Source of the DNA: an uncultured Clostridia bacterium
Lineage (GTDB): Bacteria > Bacillota > Clostridia > TANB77 > CAG-508
NCBI GenBank assembly: GCA_934167435.1
Contig: CAKPKZ010000018.1
Coordinates: 1-18,358, forward strand
DNA length: 18,358 nucleotides
Reading direction: 5' to 3'
A program made the position numbers and the translations under genes. Position 1 is the stretch's first letter. The number at the start of each line of letters is the position of its first letter. Of the stretch, positions 7,630 through 15,030 are shown piece after piece. The notes beneath the pieces are model-generated. The model worked only from the letters and a program-made list of their open reading frames with translations, ran no database searches and had not been told where the DNA came from.

Positions 7630-8790
7630 TTGGACAAGCTAGTGTTAATAGACGGAAATTCTATTATGAATAGAGCATTTTATGGAATAATGGGAAATAA
7701 AATGCTAACAACAAAAGACGGTAAATATACAAATGCGGTATATGGTTTTTTAGCAATTTTATTTAAATTAATGGATGATATAAATCCAAATTACTTAGTA
7801 GTAGCATTTGATTTAAAAGCACCTACTGCAAGACATAAAATGTATGAAGGTTATAAGGCAAATAGACATGGTATGCCAGACGAATTAGCAGAACAAATGC
7901 CAATTATAAAAAACATATTAAAAGCAATGAATATAGATATTATAGAAAAAGAAGGATATGAAGCAGATGATATTTTAGGAACACTTTCTAAATATGGAGA
8001 AAAAAAAGGACTAAAAGTAACTATTCTTTCAGGAGATAGAGATACATTTCAACTAGCTACAGATAATATAACAATAAGAATACCAAGAACAAAAGCAGGA
8101 AAAACAGAAACAGAAGAATATAATAGGCAAAAAATAAAAGAAACATATGGAATAGAACCAAAGCAGTTAATAGAAGTAAAGGGATTACAAGGAGATACAT
8201 CAGATAATATTCCAGGAGTACCAGGAATAGGAGAAAAAACAGCACTTTCACTAATTCAAAAATATGGAACAATAGAAAAATTATATAAGAGCATTGAAGA
8301 CGGAAAAGATGATTTAAAAGGAAAGCAAAAGGAAAAAATAGTAGCAAATAAAGAACTAGCAGAAATGTCAAAATTTTTAGGAACTATAAACTTAGAAGTT
8401 CCCATTGAAGATACCTTAGAAAATTTCAAAGTAGAGCCATGGGACAAAGTAAAAGTATTAGAAATATTTAAAGAACTAAATTTTAACAGATATATAGAAA
8501 GATTTGGATTAGAAGGACAAGAAACAAAAAATATTGATATAAAAGATATTGTAAAAATAGAAGAGAAAACACAAGAAGAAATAATTAGTATAGCAAAAAA
8601 ACAGAAAAAATTCATTTTTGATTTTATAACAAAAAAAGATCCTAATGAGGAAAAAATAATAAAAGAAAAAGTAATACTTTGTGCTGTATATAATAAAGAA
8701 AAAGAAGAAGCATACTATATACAAATGGAAAAAGAAGAAAATTTACAAAATTTCAAAGAAATTTTTGAAGAAGAAACTATTGAAAAATAG
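7630..8790 (+). CDS. polA: DNA polymerase I, N-terminal part (5'-3' exonuclease), frameshifted
   Basis: The TTG start has AGGAGG at 7617-7622. Residues 1 to about 290 are the FEN-type 5'-3' nuclease that removes RNA primers and damaged flaps, with DGNSIMNRAF, YKANR, EADDILG, LSGDRDTFQL and the GVPGIGEKTA helix-hairpin-helix. From about residue 320 the frame enters the vestigial 3'-5' exonuclease domain (FIFDF replaces the catalytic D-x-E). It stops at TAG 8788-8790 just after TIEK. In the next frame the expected continuation KIGINL runs on immediately, so one A is missing from the A tract at 8783-8787. Read across the shift, the gene would encode about 901 residues, the normal length. The downstream piece is listed separately. 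Confidence 0.9.
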   Translation: MDKLVLIDGNSIMNRAFYGIMGNKMLTTKDGKYTNAVYGFLAILFKLMDDINPNYLVVAFDLKAPTARHKMYEGYKANRHGMPDELAEQMPIIKNILKAMNIDIIEKEGYEADDILGTLSKYGEKKGLKVTILSGDRDTFQLATDNITIRIPRTKAGKTETEEYNRQKIKETYGIEPKQLIEVKGLQGDTSDNIPGVPGIGEKTALSLIQKYGTIEKLYKSIEDGKDDLKGKQKEKIVANKELAEMSKFLGTINLEVPIEDTLENFKVEPWDKVKVLEIFKELNFNRYIERFGLEGQETKNIDIKDIVKIEEKTQEEIISIAKKQKKFIFDFITKKDPNEEKIIKEKVILCAVYNKEKEEAYYIQMEKEENLQNFKEIFEEETIEK

Positions 8791-8924
8791 GAATAAATTT
8801 AACTAAATCATATATTTTACTAAAGCAATTAGCAATACAACTAAAAGGAATAAAATATGACGCTCAAATAGCTGCATATATATTAAATCCAACTAATAAC
8901 AAGTTAGATATTGAAAATCTAGCT

Positions 8925-10334
8925 ATGCAATATTTAGATTTAGACATTAAAGAATATTTGGAAGCTGTAGGAGAAGAAGAAAACAAACAAATAAATTTAT
9001 TTGAAACATATAAAGAAAACGAAGGTAATTTTGATAAATACAAAGGTGCAATAAATGCATATACCATTTCTAAATTGGAAGATATAACATTAGAAAAATT
9101 AAAAGAAATAAATGCACTAGATTTATTTAATGAAATAGACATGCCAACTGTTGAAGTATTATCAGATATGCAATTAAATGGTATGCATGCAGATGAAGAA
9201 GAACTAAACAGGTTTGGAAAAGAACTAAAAGATAAAATAGAAATATTGACTAAAATAATATATGAGATGGCTGGTGAGGAGTTTAACATTAATTCTACAA
9301 AACAGTTAGGAGAAATTTTATTTGAAAAAATGAAATTGCCAGTAATTAAAAAAACAAAAAATGGATACTCAACGGATGTAGATGTATTAGAAAAGTTAAA
9401 AAAAGAAGATCCTATAATTGAAAATATTTTAGAATATAGACAACTAATGAAATTAAACTCAACCTATGTAGAAGGACTAAAAGCATATATAAACCCTACA
9501 ACTAAAAGAATACATTCATTTTTTCATCAAACGATTACAGCAACAGGAAGAATAAGCTCTACAGAACCTAATTTACAAAACATTCCTACAAGATTTGAAT
9601 TAGGTAAACAAGTTAGAAAGATATTTAAACCAGAACAGGGAAAAATATATATAGATGCGGACTATTCACAAATTGAATTAAGAGTTTTAGCACATATGTC
9701 TGAAGACAAACATATGATAGAAGCATTTAAAAATGACGAAGATATACACAAGCAAGCAGCCTCTAAAGTGTTTAAAACACCAATAGAAGAGGTTACAAAA
9801 GAACAAAGAAGTAATGCTAAAGCTGTAAATTTTGGCATAGTGTATGGAATAAGCGATTTTGGGCTAAGTGAACAGCTTGGAATACCTAGAAAATTAGCTA
9901 AACAGTATATACAAGAATATTTAGAAGAATACGAAGGAATAAAGAACTTTATGGACAATATTACCGAAAAAGCAAAAGAACAAGGGTATGTAGAAACATT
10001 ATTTGGAAGAAGAAGATATATACCAGAATTAAAATCTAATAATTACATGGTAAGAGAATTTGGAAAAAGAGCCGCAATGAATACGCCAATACAAGGAACA
10101 GCAGCAGATATAATGAAAATTGCTATGATAAAAGTATATAAAGAATTAAAAAGTAAAAATTTAAAATCAAAAATAGTGCTTCAAGTTCATGATGAAATGA
10201 TGATAGAAGCAAATATAGAGGAATCAGAAGAAGTAAAAAATATTGTAAAAAAATCAATGGAAGAAGCCGTAACATTAAAAGTACCATTAATAGCAGAAGT
10301 TTCAGAAGCAAAGAATTGGTATGAATGTAAATAA
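8925..10334 (+). CDS. polA: DNA polymerase I, C-terminal polymerase (Klenow-like) part
   Basis: This is the polymerase half of the broken polA. Homology in this frame begins at 8784, upstream of the first ATG (8925), which has no ribosome binding site, so it is not an independent gene. Polymerase motifs are complete: TGRISSTEPNLQNIP, motif A DADYSQIELRVLAH, motif B RSNAKAVNFGIVYG, the RRRYIPEL region and motif C QVHDEMM, ending in WYECK. The exonuclease segment just after the shift (NLTKSY where active enzymes have NLKYD) lacks the catalytic Asp, as in other Bacillota PolI. Expression needs ribosomal slippage or a sequence correction at 8783-8787. The transglycosylase gene follows after 21 bases. 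Confidence 0.88.
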   Translation: MQYLDLDIKEYLEAVGEEENKQINLFETYKENEGNFDKYKGAINAYTISKLEDITLEKLKEINALDLFNEIDMPTVEVLSDMQLNGMHADEEELNRFGKELKDKIEILTKIIYEMAGEEFNINSTKQLGEILFEKMKLPVIKKTKNGYSTDVDVLEKLKKEDPIIENILEYRQLMKLNSTYVEGLKAYINPTTKRIHSFFHQTITATGRISSTEPNLQNIPTRFELGKQVRKIFKPEQGKIYIDADYSQIELRVLAHMSEDKHMIEAFKNDEDIHKQAASKVFKTPIEEVTKEQRSNAKAVNFGIVYGISDFGLSEQLGIPRKLAKQYIQEYLEEYEGIKNFMDNITEKAKEQGYVETLFGRRRYIPELKSNNYMVREFGKRAAMNTPIQGTAADIMKIAMIKVYKELKSKNLKSKIVLQVHDEMMIEANIEESEEVKNIVKKSMEEAVTLKVPLIAEVSEAKNWYECK

Positions 10335-10355
10335 AATTATAAAGGAGTAATTCAT

Positions 10356-10931
10356 TTGATTAAAAAAATAAATATAAAATTATTTGCGATTATAATAATT
10401 ATATTAATTGGATTTTTAATGTTGAGAATATTTAATGTTAAAGAAAAGATATTAATAAACATTTATCCGCAAAGCTATAAGGAATATGTAACAACATATT
10501 GCGAAAAATATAATGTTGATAGTAACTTGGTATATGCATTAATAAAGGCAGAAAGCAATTTTAACACAAATGCAAAATCTAACAAAGGAGCTAAAGGGTT
10601 AATGCAACTAATGGAAAAAACAGCCATAGATATTAATAAAAAAATAGATACACCAATTGATGAAAAACAAATATTATATAAGCTAAATGAACCAGATTAT
10701 AATATAAATTTAGGAACAAAATATCTTTCAATTTTAATAGAAAAATATAACAATATAGAAATTGCTCTTACCGCTTATAATGCAGGGATTGGAACAGTAG
10801 ATACTTGGATTGAAAATGGAACTATAAAAAATGATGGCTCAGATATAGAAAAAATACCATATAAAGAAACCAATAATTATGTAAGAAAGATTGTTAGAGA
10901 TTATAAGATTTATAAAGAAATATATAACTAA
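10356..10931 (+). CDS. Membrane-anchored lytic transglycosylase (SLT domain)
   Basis: This enzyme cleaves the MurNAc-GlcNAc bond of peptidoglycan without water, leaving 1,6-anhydroMurNAc, outside the membrane. It has 191 residues: an N-terminal anchor (about 7-23), then a soluble-lytic-transglycosylase-like domain with the family motifs ALIKAESNFN (E66 catalytic), GLMQLM (81-86), LTAYNAG (138-144) and YVRKI near the end. The TTG start is supported by AAGGAG at 10342-10347. The gene sits 21 bases after polA. In many Clostridia polA is followed by coaE and then such a transglycosylase; here coaE is absent. Confidence 0.9.
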   Translation: MIKKINIKLFAIIIIILIGFLMLRIFNVKEKILINIYPQSYKEYVTTYCEKYNVDSNLVYALIKAESNFNTNAKSNKGAKGLMQLMEKTAIDINKKIDTPIDEKQILYKLNEPDYNINLGTKYLSILIEKYNNIEIALTAYNAGIGTVDTWIENGTIKNDGSDIEKIPYKETNNYVRKIVRDYKIYKEIYN

Positions 10932-10965
10932 ATCATAAGATATTTATTTAGAAAGAAGGGATAAA

Positions 10966-11742
10966 ATGAATCTAGTAATTGGATTAGCAATACCATTTTT
11001 AGGGACGACTTTGGGAGCTGCAACAGTATTTTTAATGAAAAATAAAATGAATATAAAAATAGAAAAATTATTGTTAGGCTTTGCTTCAGGAGTAATGATT
11101 GCAGCATCAGTATGGTCTTTGCTTATACCATCAATAAATATGGCAACAGAACAAAACAAATTAGCTTGGGGACCAGCTGCAATTGGTTTCATATTTGGAA
11201 TTATATTTTTATTAGTATTAGACAGTGTAATACCACATTTACATTTAAACCAAGACAAGCCAGAAGGGATAAAAGCAAAATTGAAAAAAATAACAATGAT
11301 GGTATTTGCAGTTACACTTCATAATATTCCAGAAGGCATGGCAGTAGGTGTTACATTTGCAGGAGCAATTATAGGAAATGCTGGAATAACAATGGCAGGA
11401 GCATTTGCATTAGCAATAGGAATTGCAATTCAGAACTTTCCGGAAGGAGCCATAATATCAATGCCACTTAAAAGTGAAGGTATGTCAAAATCAAAGGCAT
11501 TTTTATATGGAACTCTTTCAGGAATTGTAGAACCAATAGGCGCAATTATTACAATATTACTTACAAATACTATTGTTCCTATTCTACCATATTTATTATC
11601 ATTTGCTGCTGGCGCAATGATATATGTAGTGGTAGAAGAACTAATACCAGAATCTCAATCTGGTGAACATTCAAATATAGGAACAATAGGAGTTGCACTA
11701 GGGTTTGTTATTATGATGATTTTAGATGTTGCATTAGGGTAA
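10966..11742 (+). CDS. ZIP-family divalent metal transporter
   Basis: This 258-residue membrane protein is expected to have eight transmembrane helices and to take up Zn(II) or related divalent metals. The paired metal-site motifs of the family are present: HNIPEG (119-124) in helix 4 and QNFPEG (156-161) in helix 5. EELIPE (224-229) follows, and a His loop HLH (91-93) sits between helices 3 and 4. It resembles the ZupT/GufA branch. AAGGG at 10956-10960 precedes the ATG. It is 34 bases after the transglycosylase, so it is probably read from the polA promoter. No Zur-like box is evident. Metal specificity cannot be read from the sequence. Confidence 0.9.
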   Translation: MNLVIGLAIPFLGTTLGAATVFLMKNKMNIKIEKLLLGFASGVMIAASVWSLLIPSINMATEQNKLAWGPAAIGFIFGIIFLLVLDSVIPHLHLNQDKPEGIKAKLKKITMMVFAVTLHNIPEGMAVGVTFAGAIIGNAGITMAGAFALAIGIAIQNFPEGAIISMPLKSEGMSKSKAFLYGTLSGIVEPIGAIITILLTNTIVPILPYLLSFAAGAMIYVVVEELIPESQSGEHSNIGTIGVALGFVIMMILDVALG

Positions 11743-11783
11743 AATAATTAAAAAAATAAATAGCAAAGAAGTTGAACAAATTA

Positions 11784-11825
11784 AAACCTCTAATCATATA
11801 ATACAAAAAATATGATTGGAGGTTT
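11784..11825 (+). repeat. 16-bp inverted repeat overlapping a ribosome binding site
   Basis: Arms 11784-11799 and 11810-11825 match at 15 of 16 positions; the exception would be a G-U pair in RNA. The right arm contains GGAGG (11818-11822), the ribosome binding site of the peroxiredoxin remnant. A TATAAT (11797-11802) with TTGAAC 19 bases upstream (11772-11777) lies inside the repeat, so it may be a DNA operator instead of an RNA hairpin. The T tract after it is too short for a convincing terminator. Confidence 0.5.
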
Positions 11826-11830
11826 ACTAT

Positions 11831-11992
11831 ATGGATTATGAATTAATGATGAATGGTAATGTAAAAATAGGGCAAAGAGCTCCAGAGTTTGAAGCTATTA
11901 CAACATGTGGACAAATAAAATTAAATGATTATAAGGGGAAATGGTTAGTACTTTTTTCACACCCAGGAGATTTTACCCCCGTGAAGTCTTAA
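11831..11992 (+). pseudogene. Truncated peroxiredoxin (AhpC/TSA family), cut before the catalytic Cys
   Basis: Behind GGAGG (11818-11822) an ATG opens a 53-codon frame with the peroxiredoxin N-terminus: KIGQRAPEFEA, LNDYKGKWLVLFSHPGDF, then TPV. In intact proteins TPV is followed by the peroxidatic cysteine and TTEF. Here the frame reads Lys-Ser-stop instead, so the enzyme lost its active site and more than 100 residues. No trace of the remainder is visible downstream. The break at about 11984 may mark an insertion or deletion linked to the IS remnant further on. Intact relatives reduce peroxides in the cytosol. Confidence 0.75.
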
Positions 11993-12239
11993 TCTTTGGA
12001 TGAATAGGTGAAAACGATTGATATTGATAATAAAATAATATAGGAGAGACCTTGAATCAAATAATAATCGACTCGAAAGAGATAGGGCATTATTATAATA
12101 TGGGACTTGCTTTGCAGGTCCTGTATTCATGTATGTAGAAAGGAAAAAATGGGTATGAATAATTAATTAGTTATAATAAGAAATAATGCACAGTATTCCT
12201 CTTGAGAGTGATAAATCAACATTATTGTAAAAAAATTAA
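11993..12239. other. Non-coding gap with a terminator-like hairpin
   Basis: No credible gene is visible in either strand. The only clear structure is the hairpin at 12099-12125 described separately. A short frame from TTG 12052 has a GGAGAG upstream but resembles nothing I know. Confidence 0.4.
12099..12125 (+). repeat. Terminator-like hairpin, copy 1
   Basis: The stem GGGACTTGC-TTT-GCAGGTCCT (12102-12122) extends to about 12 bp with wobble pairs. It is nearly the same as the hairpin at 14929-14953. The U tract expected after it has degenerated (TATTCATG), so it is probably the remains of a terminator of a lost gene. Confidence 0.55.
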
Positions 12240-12532
12240 ACAGAAGAAAGAAAAGTAGAAAATAGAATGATATTTCATTCAGATTTAGGAAGTCAATATA
12301 CATCAAATGAATATGAGAATTTATTGTTGAAAAAAATGTAAAACATTCATATAGCAAAAAAGGTTATCCTTATGATAATGCAAGTATGGAAAGCTTCAAT
12401 GCCATATTAAAGAAATAAGAAGTAAATGTAAATACGTATGAAACATTTAATGAAGCTAGATTAGCTATATTTGAATTTATAGAAGGTTGGTATAATAATA
12501 TATTCAACTTTTTAATGAATGACAAGTTTTAA
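12240..12532 (+). pseudogene. Remnant of an IS3-family transposase (OrfB, C-terminal integrase core)
   Basis: Read across one frameshift near 12330-12337, this stretch shows the end of a DDE integrase core: IFHSDLGSQYTS, carrying the second Asp, then HSYSKKGYPYDNASMESFNA, carrying the catalytic Glu. TYETFNEARLAIFEFIEGWYN follows as two pieces of the C-terminal helix. These are hallmarks of IS3/IS150-group OrfB. In-frame stops occur at 12339-12341, 12416-12418 and 12530-12532, and the usual NKRIHSSLGY ending has been lost. The OrfA part and the first Asp are missing, and I cannot see terminal inverted repeats. It is a dead fragment showing past IS activity beside the truncated peroxiredoxin. 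Confidence 0.8.
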
Positions 12533-12592
12533 GAAAGTCCATTAAAAAATGTGCAAACAATTGCAAAAAGTCCTTCAGAAAATGTGAAAACT

Positions 12593-12635
12593 TTCACAAA
12601 AGTAGTTTGATTTTTGTGAAAAATAATGATATACT
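12593..12635 (+). promoter_or_regulatory. Promoter of the ATPase gene with overlapping inverted repeat
   Basis: TTGATT (12607-12612), a 17-base spacer and TATACT (12630-12635) form a good promoter. A 9-bp inverted repeat (TTCACAAAA 12593-12601, TTTTGTGAA 12612-12620) surrounds the -35, and a palindrome GTGAAA-AC-TTTCAC lies just upstream (12584-12597). These are plausible repressor sites. Confidence 0.6.
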
Positions 12636-12667
12636 ATATATAAATATATCATTAGGAGAGTGATTAT

Positions 12668-13975
12668 ATGTATAGAAACAAAATGGAAGAATTAACAAAA
12701 TGGAAAGAATCAGCAAATAGAAAACCTCTAATTATAAGAGGTGCAAGACAAGTTGGAAAAACATGGTTAATGAAGGAATTCGGAAAAGAGTATTACGAAA
12801 AATGTGCATATATAAATTTTGATGATAATACAAGAATGAATAAACTTTTTGATGAAGATTTTGATTTAGAAAGAATAATACAAGGTTTAAAAATAGAATC
12901 AGGTGTAAATATTGAACCAGAAAATACATTAATAATATTAGATGAAATTCAAGAAACACCTAAAGCATTAAAAGCGTTAAAATATTTTTGCGAAAATGCC
13001 AGAGAATATCATATAATATCGGCAGGGTCTCTTTTAGGTGTAGTAATACATGGAGGAACTTCGTTTCCCGTTGGAAAAGTAGATTTTTTAGATTTGACAC
13101 CATTAAGTTTTTTTGAGTTTTTAGAAGCATTAGGCGAAAAGGAATTGTTAAAATTATTAAAAAATAATGATTTTGATATGATCAATGTCTTTAACAGCAA
13201 ATTAAAAGAAAACTTAAAACTATATTATTATATTGGAGGAATGCCTGAAGTAGTAAGTTCTTATATAGAAAATAAGGATTTATTAGAAGTTCGTAGAATA
13301 CAAAAAACATTATTAGATGATTATGAACAAGATTTTTCTAAACATGCTCCAAGTAATATAGTTCCAAGAATTAGACAGTTATGGAATAATATACCTACAC
13401 AACTTGCAAAAGAAAACAAAAAATTTATTTATGGTCTAGTGAGAGAGGGAGCAAGAGCAAGAGAATACGAAATAGCATTATCGTGGTTAATAGATTGTGG
13501 GCTTATATATCAAGTGAATAGAGTAAATAATAGTAAAATACCATTATCAGCATACCAAGACTTTAATGCATTTAAATTATATCTATTAGATGTTGGTTTA
13601 TTAGGCGCTATGGCTGGAATAGATTCTAAAACTTTACTAGAAGGAAATGACATATTTGAAGAATTTAAAGGAAGTTTAACAGAGCAATATGTGCTATGCC
13701 AATTAAAACAATGTACAGAATTGGATGTGTTTTATTGGTCATCTGATACAGGCACTGCCGAATTAGATTTTATAACACAAATAGGGAAAAATAATATTCC
13801 TATAGAAGTAAAAGCAAGTGAAAACCTACAAGCTAAGAGCTTAAAATCATTTGTACAAAAATATAATACCAAAATTAATGTAAGAACATCAATGTCTAAT
13901 TATAGAAAAGAAGATTGGCTTATAAATATACCTCTATATAGTATAGGTAATATAGAGAAGATAATTGTATTTTAA
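12668..13975 (+). CDS. AAA ATPase with DUF4143 (nuclease-fold) C-terminal domain
   Basis: This 435-residue protein has an AAA_14-type P-loop domain: Walker A GARQVGKT (25-32), Walker B LIILDEIQ (88-95) and sensor SAGS (118-121). The C-terminal half is the DUF4143 region. Its end has the PD-(D/E)XK-like pattern AELD (D367), then IPIEVKAS (E380, K382), the nuclease-like fold typical of this family. Length is normal and the protein appears intact. The family is abundant and often multicopy in anaerobes, and its biological role is poorly understood; proposals include DNA processing and defence, but none can be asserted here. AGGAG at 12654-12658 supports the start. A 45-residue small protein follows. 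The module is bounded by a 17-bp repeat. Confidence 0.88.
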   Translation: MYRNKMEELTKWKESANRKPLIIRGARQVGKTWLMKEFGKEYYEKCAYINFDDNTRMNKLFDEDFDLERIIQGLKIESGVNIEPENTLIILDEIQETPKALKALKYFCENAREYHIISAGSLLGVVIHGGTSFPVGKVDFLDLTPLSFFEFLEALGEKELLKLLKNNDFDMINVFNSKLKENLKLYYYIGGMPEVVSSYIENKDLLEVRRIQKTLLDDYEQDFSKHAPSNIVPRIRQLWNNIPTQLAKENKKFIYGLVREGARAREYEIALSWLIDCGLIYQVNRVNNSKIPLSAYQDFNAFKLYLLDVGLLGAMAGIDSKTLLEGNDIFEEFKGSLTEQYVLCQLKQCTELDVFYWSSDTGTAELDFITQIGKNNIPIEVKASENLQAKSLKSFVQKYNTKINVRTSMSNYRKEDWLINIPLYSIGNIEKIIVF

Positions 13976-14025
13976 ATGCTACATCACGAGTAATATAAAT
14001 ACATACAAATGGAGGATTCAATAAA

Positions 14026-14163
14026 ATGAATAAAAAACAAAAAAGAAATGAATTTTTAAAAAAATTAAAGGAAGTAAATAACTTAATGAATTGGAATAAA
14101 ATATTAAATGCATTAGGGATAAATAATATAGATGAAGTATATAAAAATCTGAAAAAGTTTTAA
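14026..14163 (+). CDS. Small hypothetical protein, 45 residues
   Basis: An ATG with GGAGG (14011-14015) ten bases upstream opens a 45-codon frame ending in TAA at 14161-14163. The product begins MNKKQKRNEF and is strongly basic (many Lys, few acidic residues), and probably helical, with a short core around LMNWNKILNALGI. It has no membrane segment or known motif. It lies 50 bases after the ATPase gene and before a terminator, so the two probably form one transcript. The good ribosome binding site and amphipathic composition favour a real gene, but I do not recognise it. Confidence 0.5.
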   Translation: MNKKQKRNEFLKKLKEVNNLMNWNKILNALGINNIDEVYKNLKKF

Positions 14164-14199
14164 AAAGTATACAATAAAAAAATAAAATAATTCACAAAA

Positions 14200-14224
14200 C
14201 TTTCACGAAAGTGAAAGCTTTTTT
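14200..14224 (+). terminator. Rho-independent terminator after the ATPase module
   Basis: A perfect 7-bp stem CTTTCAC/GTGAAAG (14200-14206, 14211-14217) with a GAAA tetraloop is followed by C and six T (14219-14224). Confidence 0.85.
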
Positions 14225-14271
14225 AATGTTTTAAATGTATATTAAAAAAATAAAAGGAGGTTTTAAAGTTT

Positions 14272-14913
14272 ATGAAAAAACGAAAAATAATGTTGATATT
14301 AGGAATTGTAGTCTTAATTATATTAAGTGGAGCAATAACTTTTTATATAGGTAAACAAATTGGTATGAATATAGATACATCAACAACAATAAAAGAAGTT
14401 ACGGTTGGAACACAAAATATAAAAAAGACATTAACAAGTTCAGGTGAAATAAAATCAGCAAGTACAGAAAAACTAGAATTAACTACTACTCGCTATTTTG
14501 AAACAATGTGTGTGGAAGCTGATGATATAGTAAAGCAAGGAGAAAATATATTAAAATATACTAACGGAACATATTTTACAGCACCATATGATTTGGTAAT
14601 TTCTAATTATTCAGTACCTGAAACAGGTAAAAAAATAACATCAAGCAATTATATAGAAGTTTAGAATTTAAAAAATTTAACAGTGGATTTATCAATTTCA
14701 GAAAGTGAAATATCTAATATTAGTTTAGATCAAGAAGTAACAATAACATTAACTGCAGATACGTCAAAAACATATACAGGAAAAATATCTAAAATAGATT
14801 CCATTGGAACATATGCATCAAGTGGTACAACTTTTTTTGTTGAAGTGAGTTTTGAAAATGATGGTGATATAAAAATAGGGATGACAGCAAATATTAGTAT
14901 TTCAAATAAATAA
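14272..14913 (+). pseudogene. HlyD/RND-type efflux adaptor protein, interrupted by an in-frame TAG
   Basis: AGGAGG (14255-14260) precedes an ATG. The protein has an N-terminal anchor (about residues 7-27) and then a lipoyl-like barrel-sandwich half: VTVGTQNIKKTLTSSGEIKS, VEADDIVKQGENIL, FTAPYDLVI. A beta-barrel part follows: LSISESEISNISLDQEVTI, YTGKISKIDSIG, IKIGMTANISI. That is the compact membrane fusion protein type found with MacB-like ABC exporters in Gram-positives; the long coiled-coil hairpin is absent. A TAG at 14662-14664 splits it between YIEV and NLKNL, where relatives commonly have Gln or Asp, so one C-to-T change in CAG would explain it. Without the stop the product would be 213 residues. 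No ABC partner follows; a terminator does. Confidence 0.75.
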
Positions 14914-14928
14914 AAAGAATAAAATAAC

Positions 14929-14960
14929 ATAGGACTTGCTTTGCAGGCCCTATATTTTTT
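14929..14960 (+). terminator. Terminator hairpin, copy 2 of a repeat
   Basis: The stem AGGACTTGC (14931-14939), loop TTT and GCAGGCCCT (14943-14951) have one mismatch, extend by two flanking base pairs and are followed by six T (14955-14960). It is nearly identical to the hairpin at 12099-12125. Confidence 0.75.
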
Positions 14961-15030
14961 CGTATATGTAAGTTATAAAAGTGTGCTTTAATTTACATTT
15001 TAATATTTTTTATAAAAAATGAAAAAAGTG

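Noticed and set aside
8057..8724. Several reverse-strand reading frames within polA
   Set aside because: They are Phe- and Leu-rich shadows of the Lys- and Glu-rich coding strand, without ribosome binding sites.
8779..8790. Programmed -1 frameshift in polA
   Set aside because: The A tract has only five A, there is no XXXYYYZ heptamer in the right frame and no obvious downstream pseudoknot. A deletion or sequencing error is simpler, although slippage is not excluded.
12014..12035. Fur-box-like GATTGATATTGATAATA sequence
   Set aside because: The match to the Fur consensus is poor, the region is AT-rich, and no intact gene follows.
12052..12138. Short reading frame from a TTG with GGAGAG upstream
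   Set aside because: Only 28 codons, no recognisable similarity, and it runs straight through the hairpin repeat.
14662..14664. TAG recoded as an amino acid
   Set aside because: cadA ends naturally in TAG, and the polA fragment's TAG is followed by a TAA in the same frame, so TAG behaves as a stop in this window.
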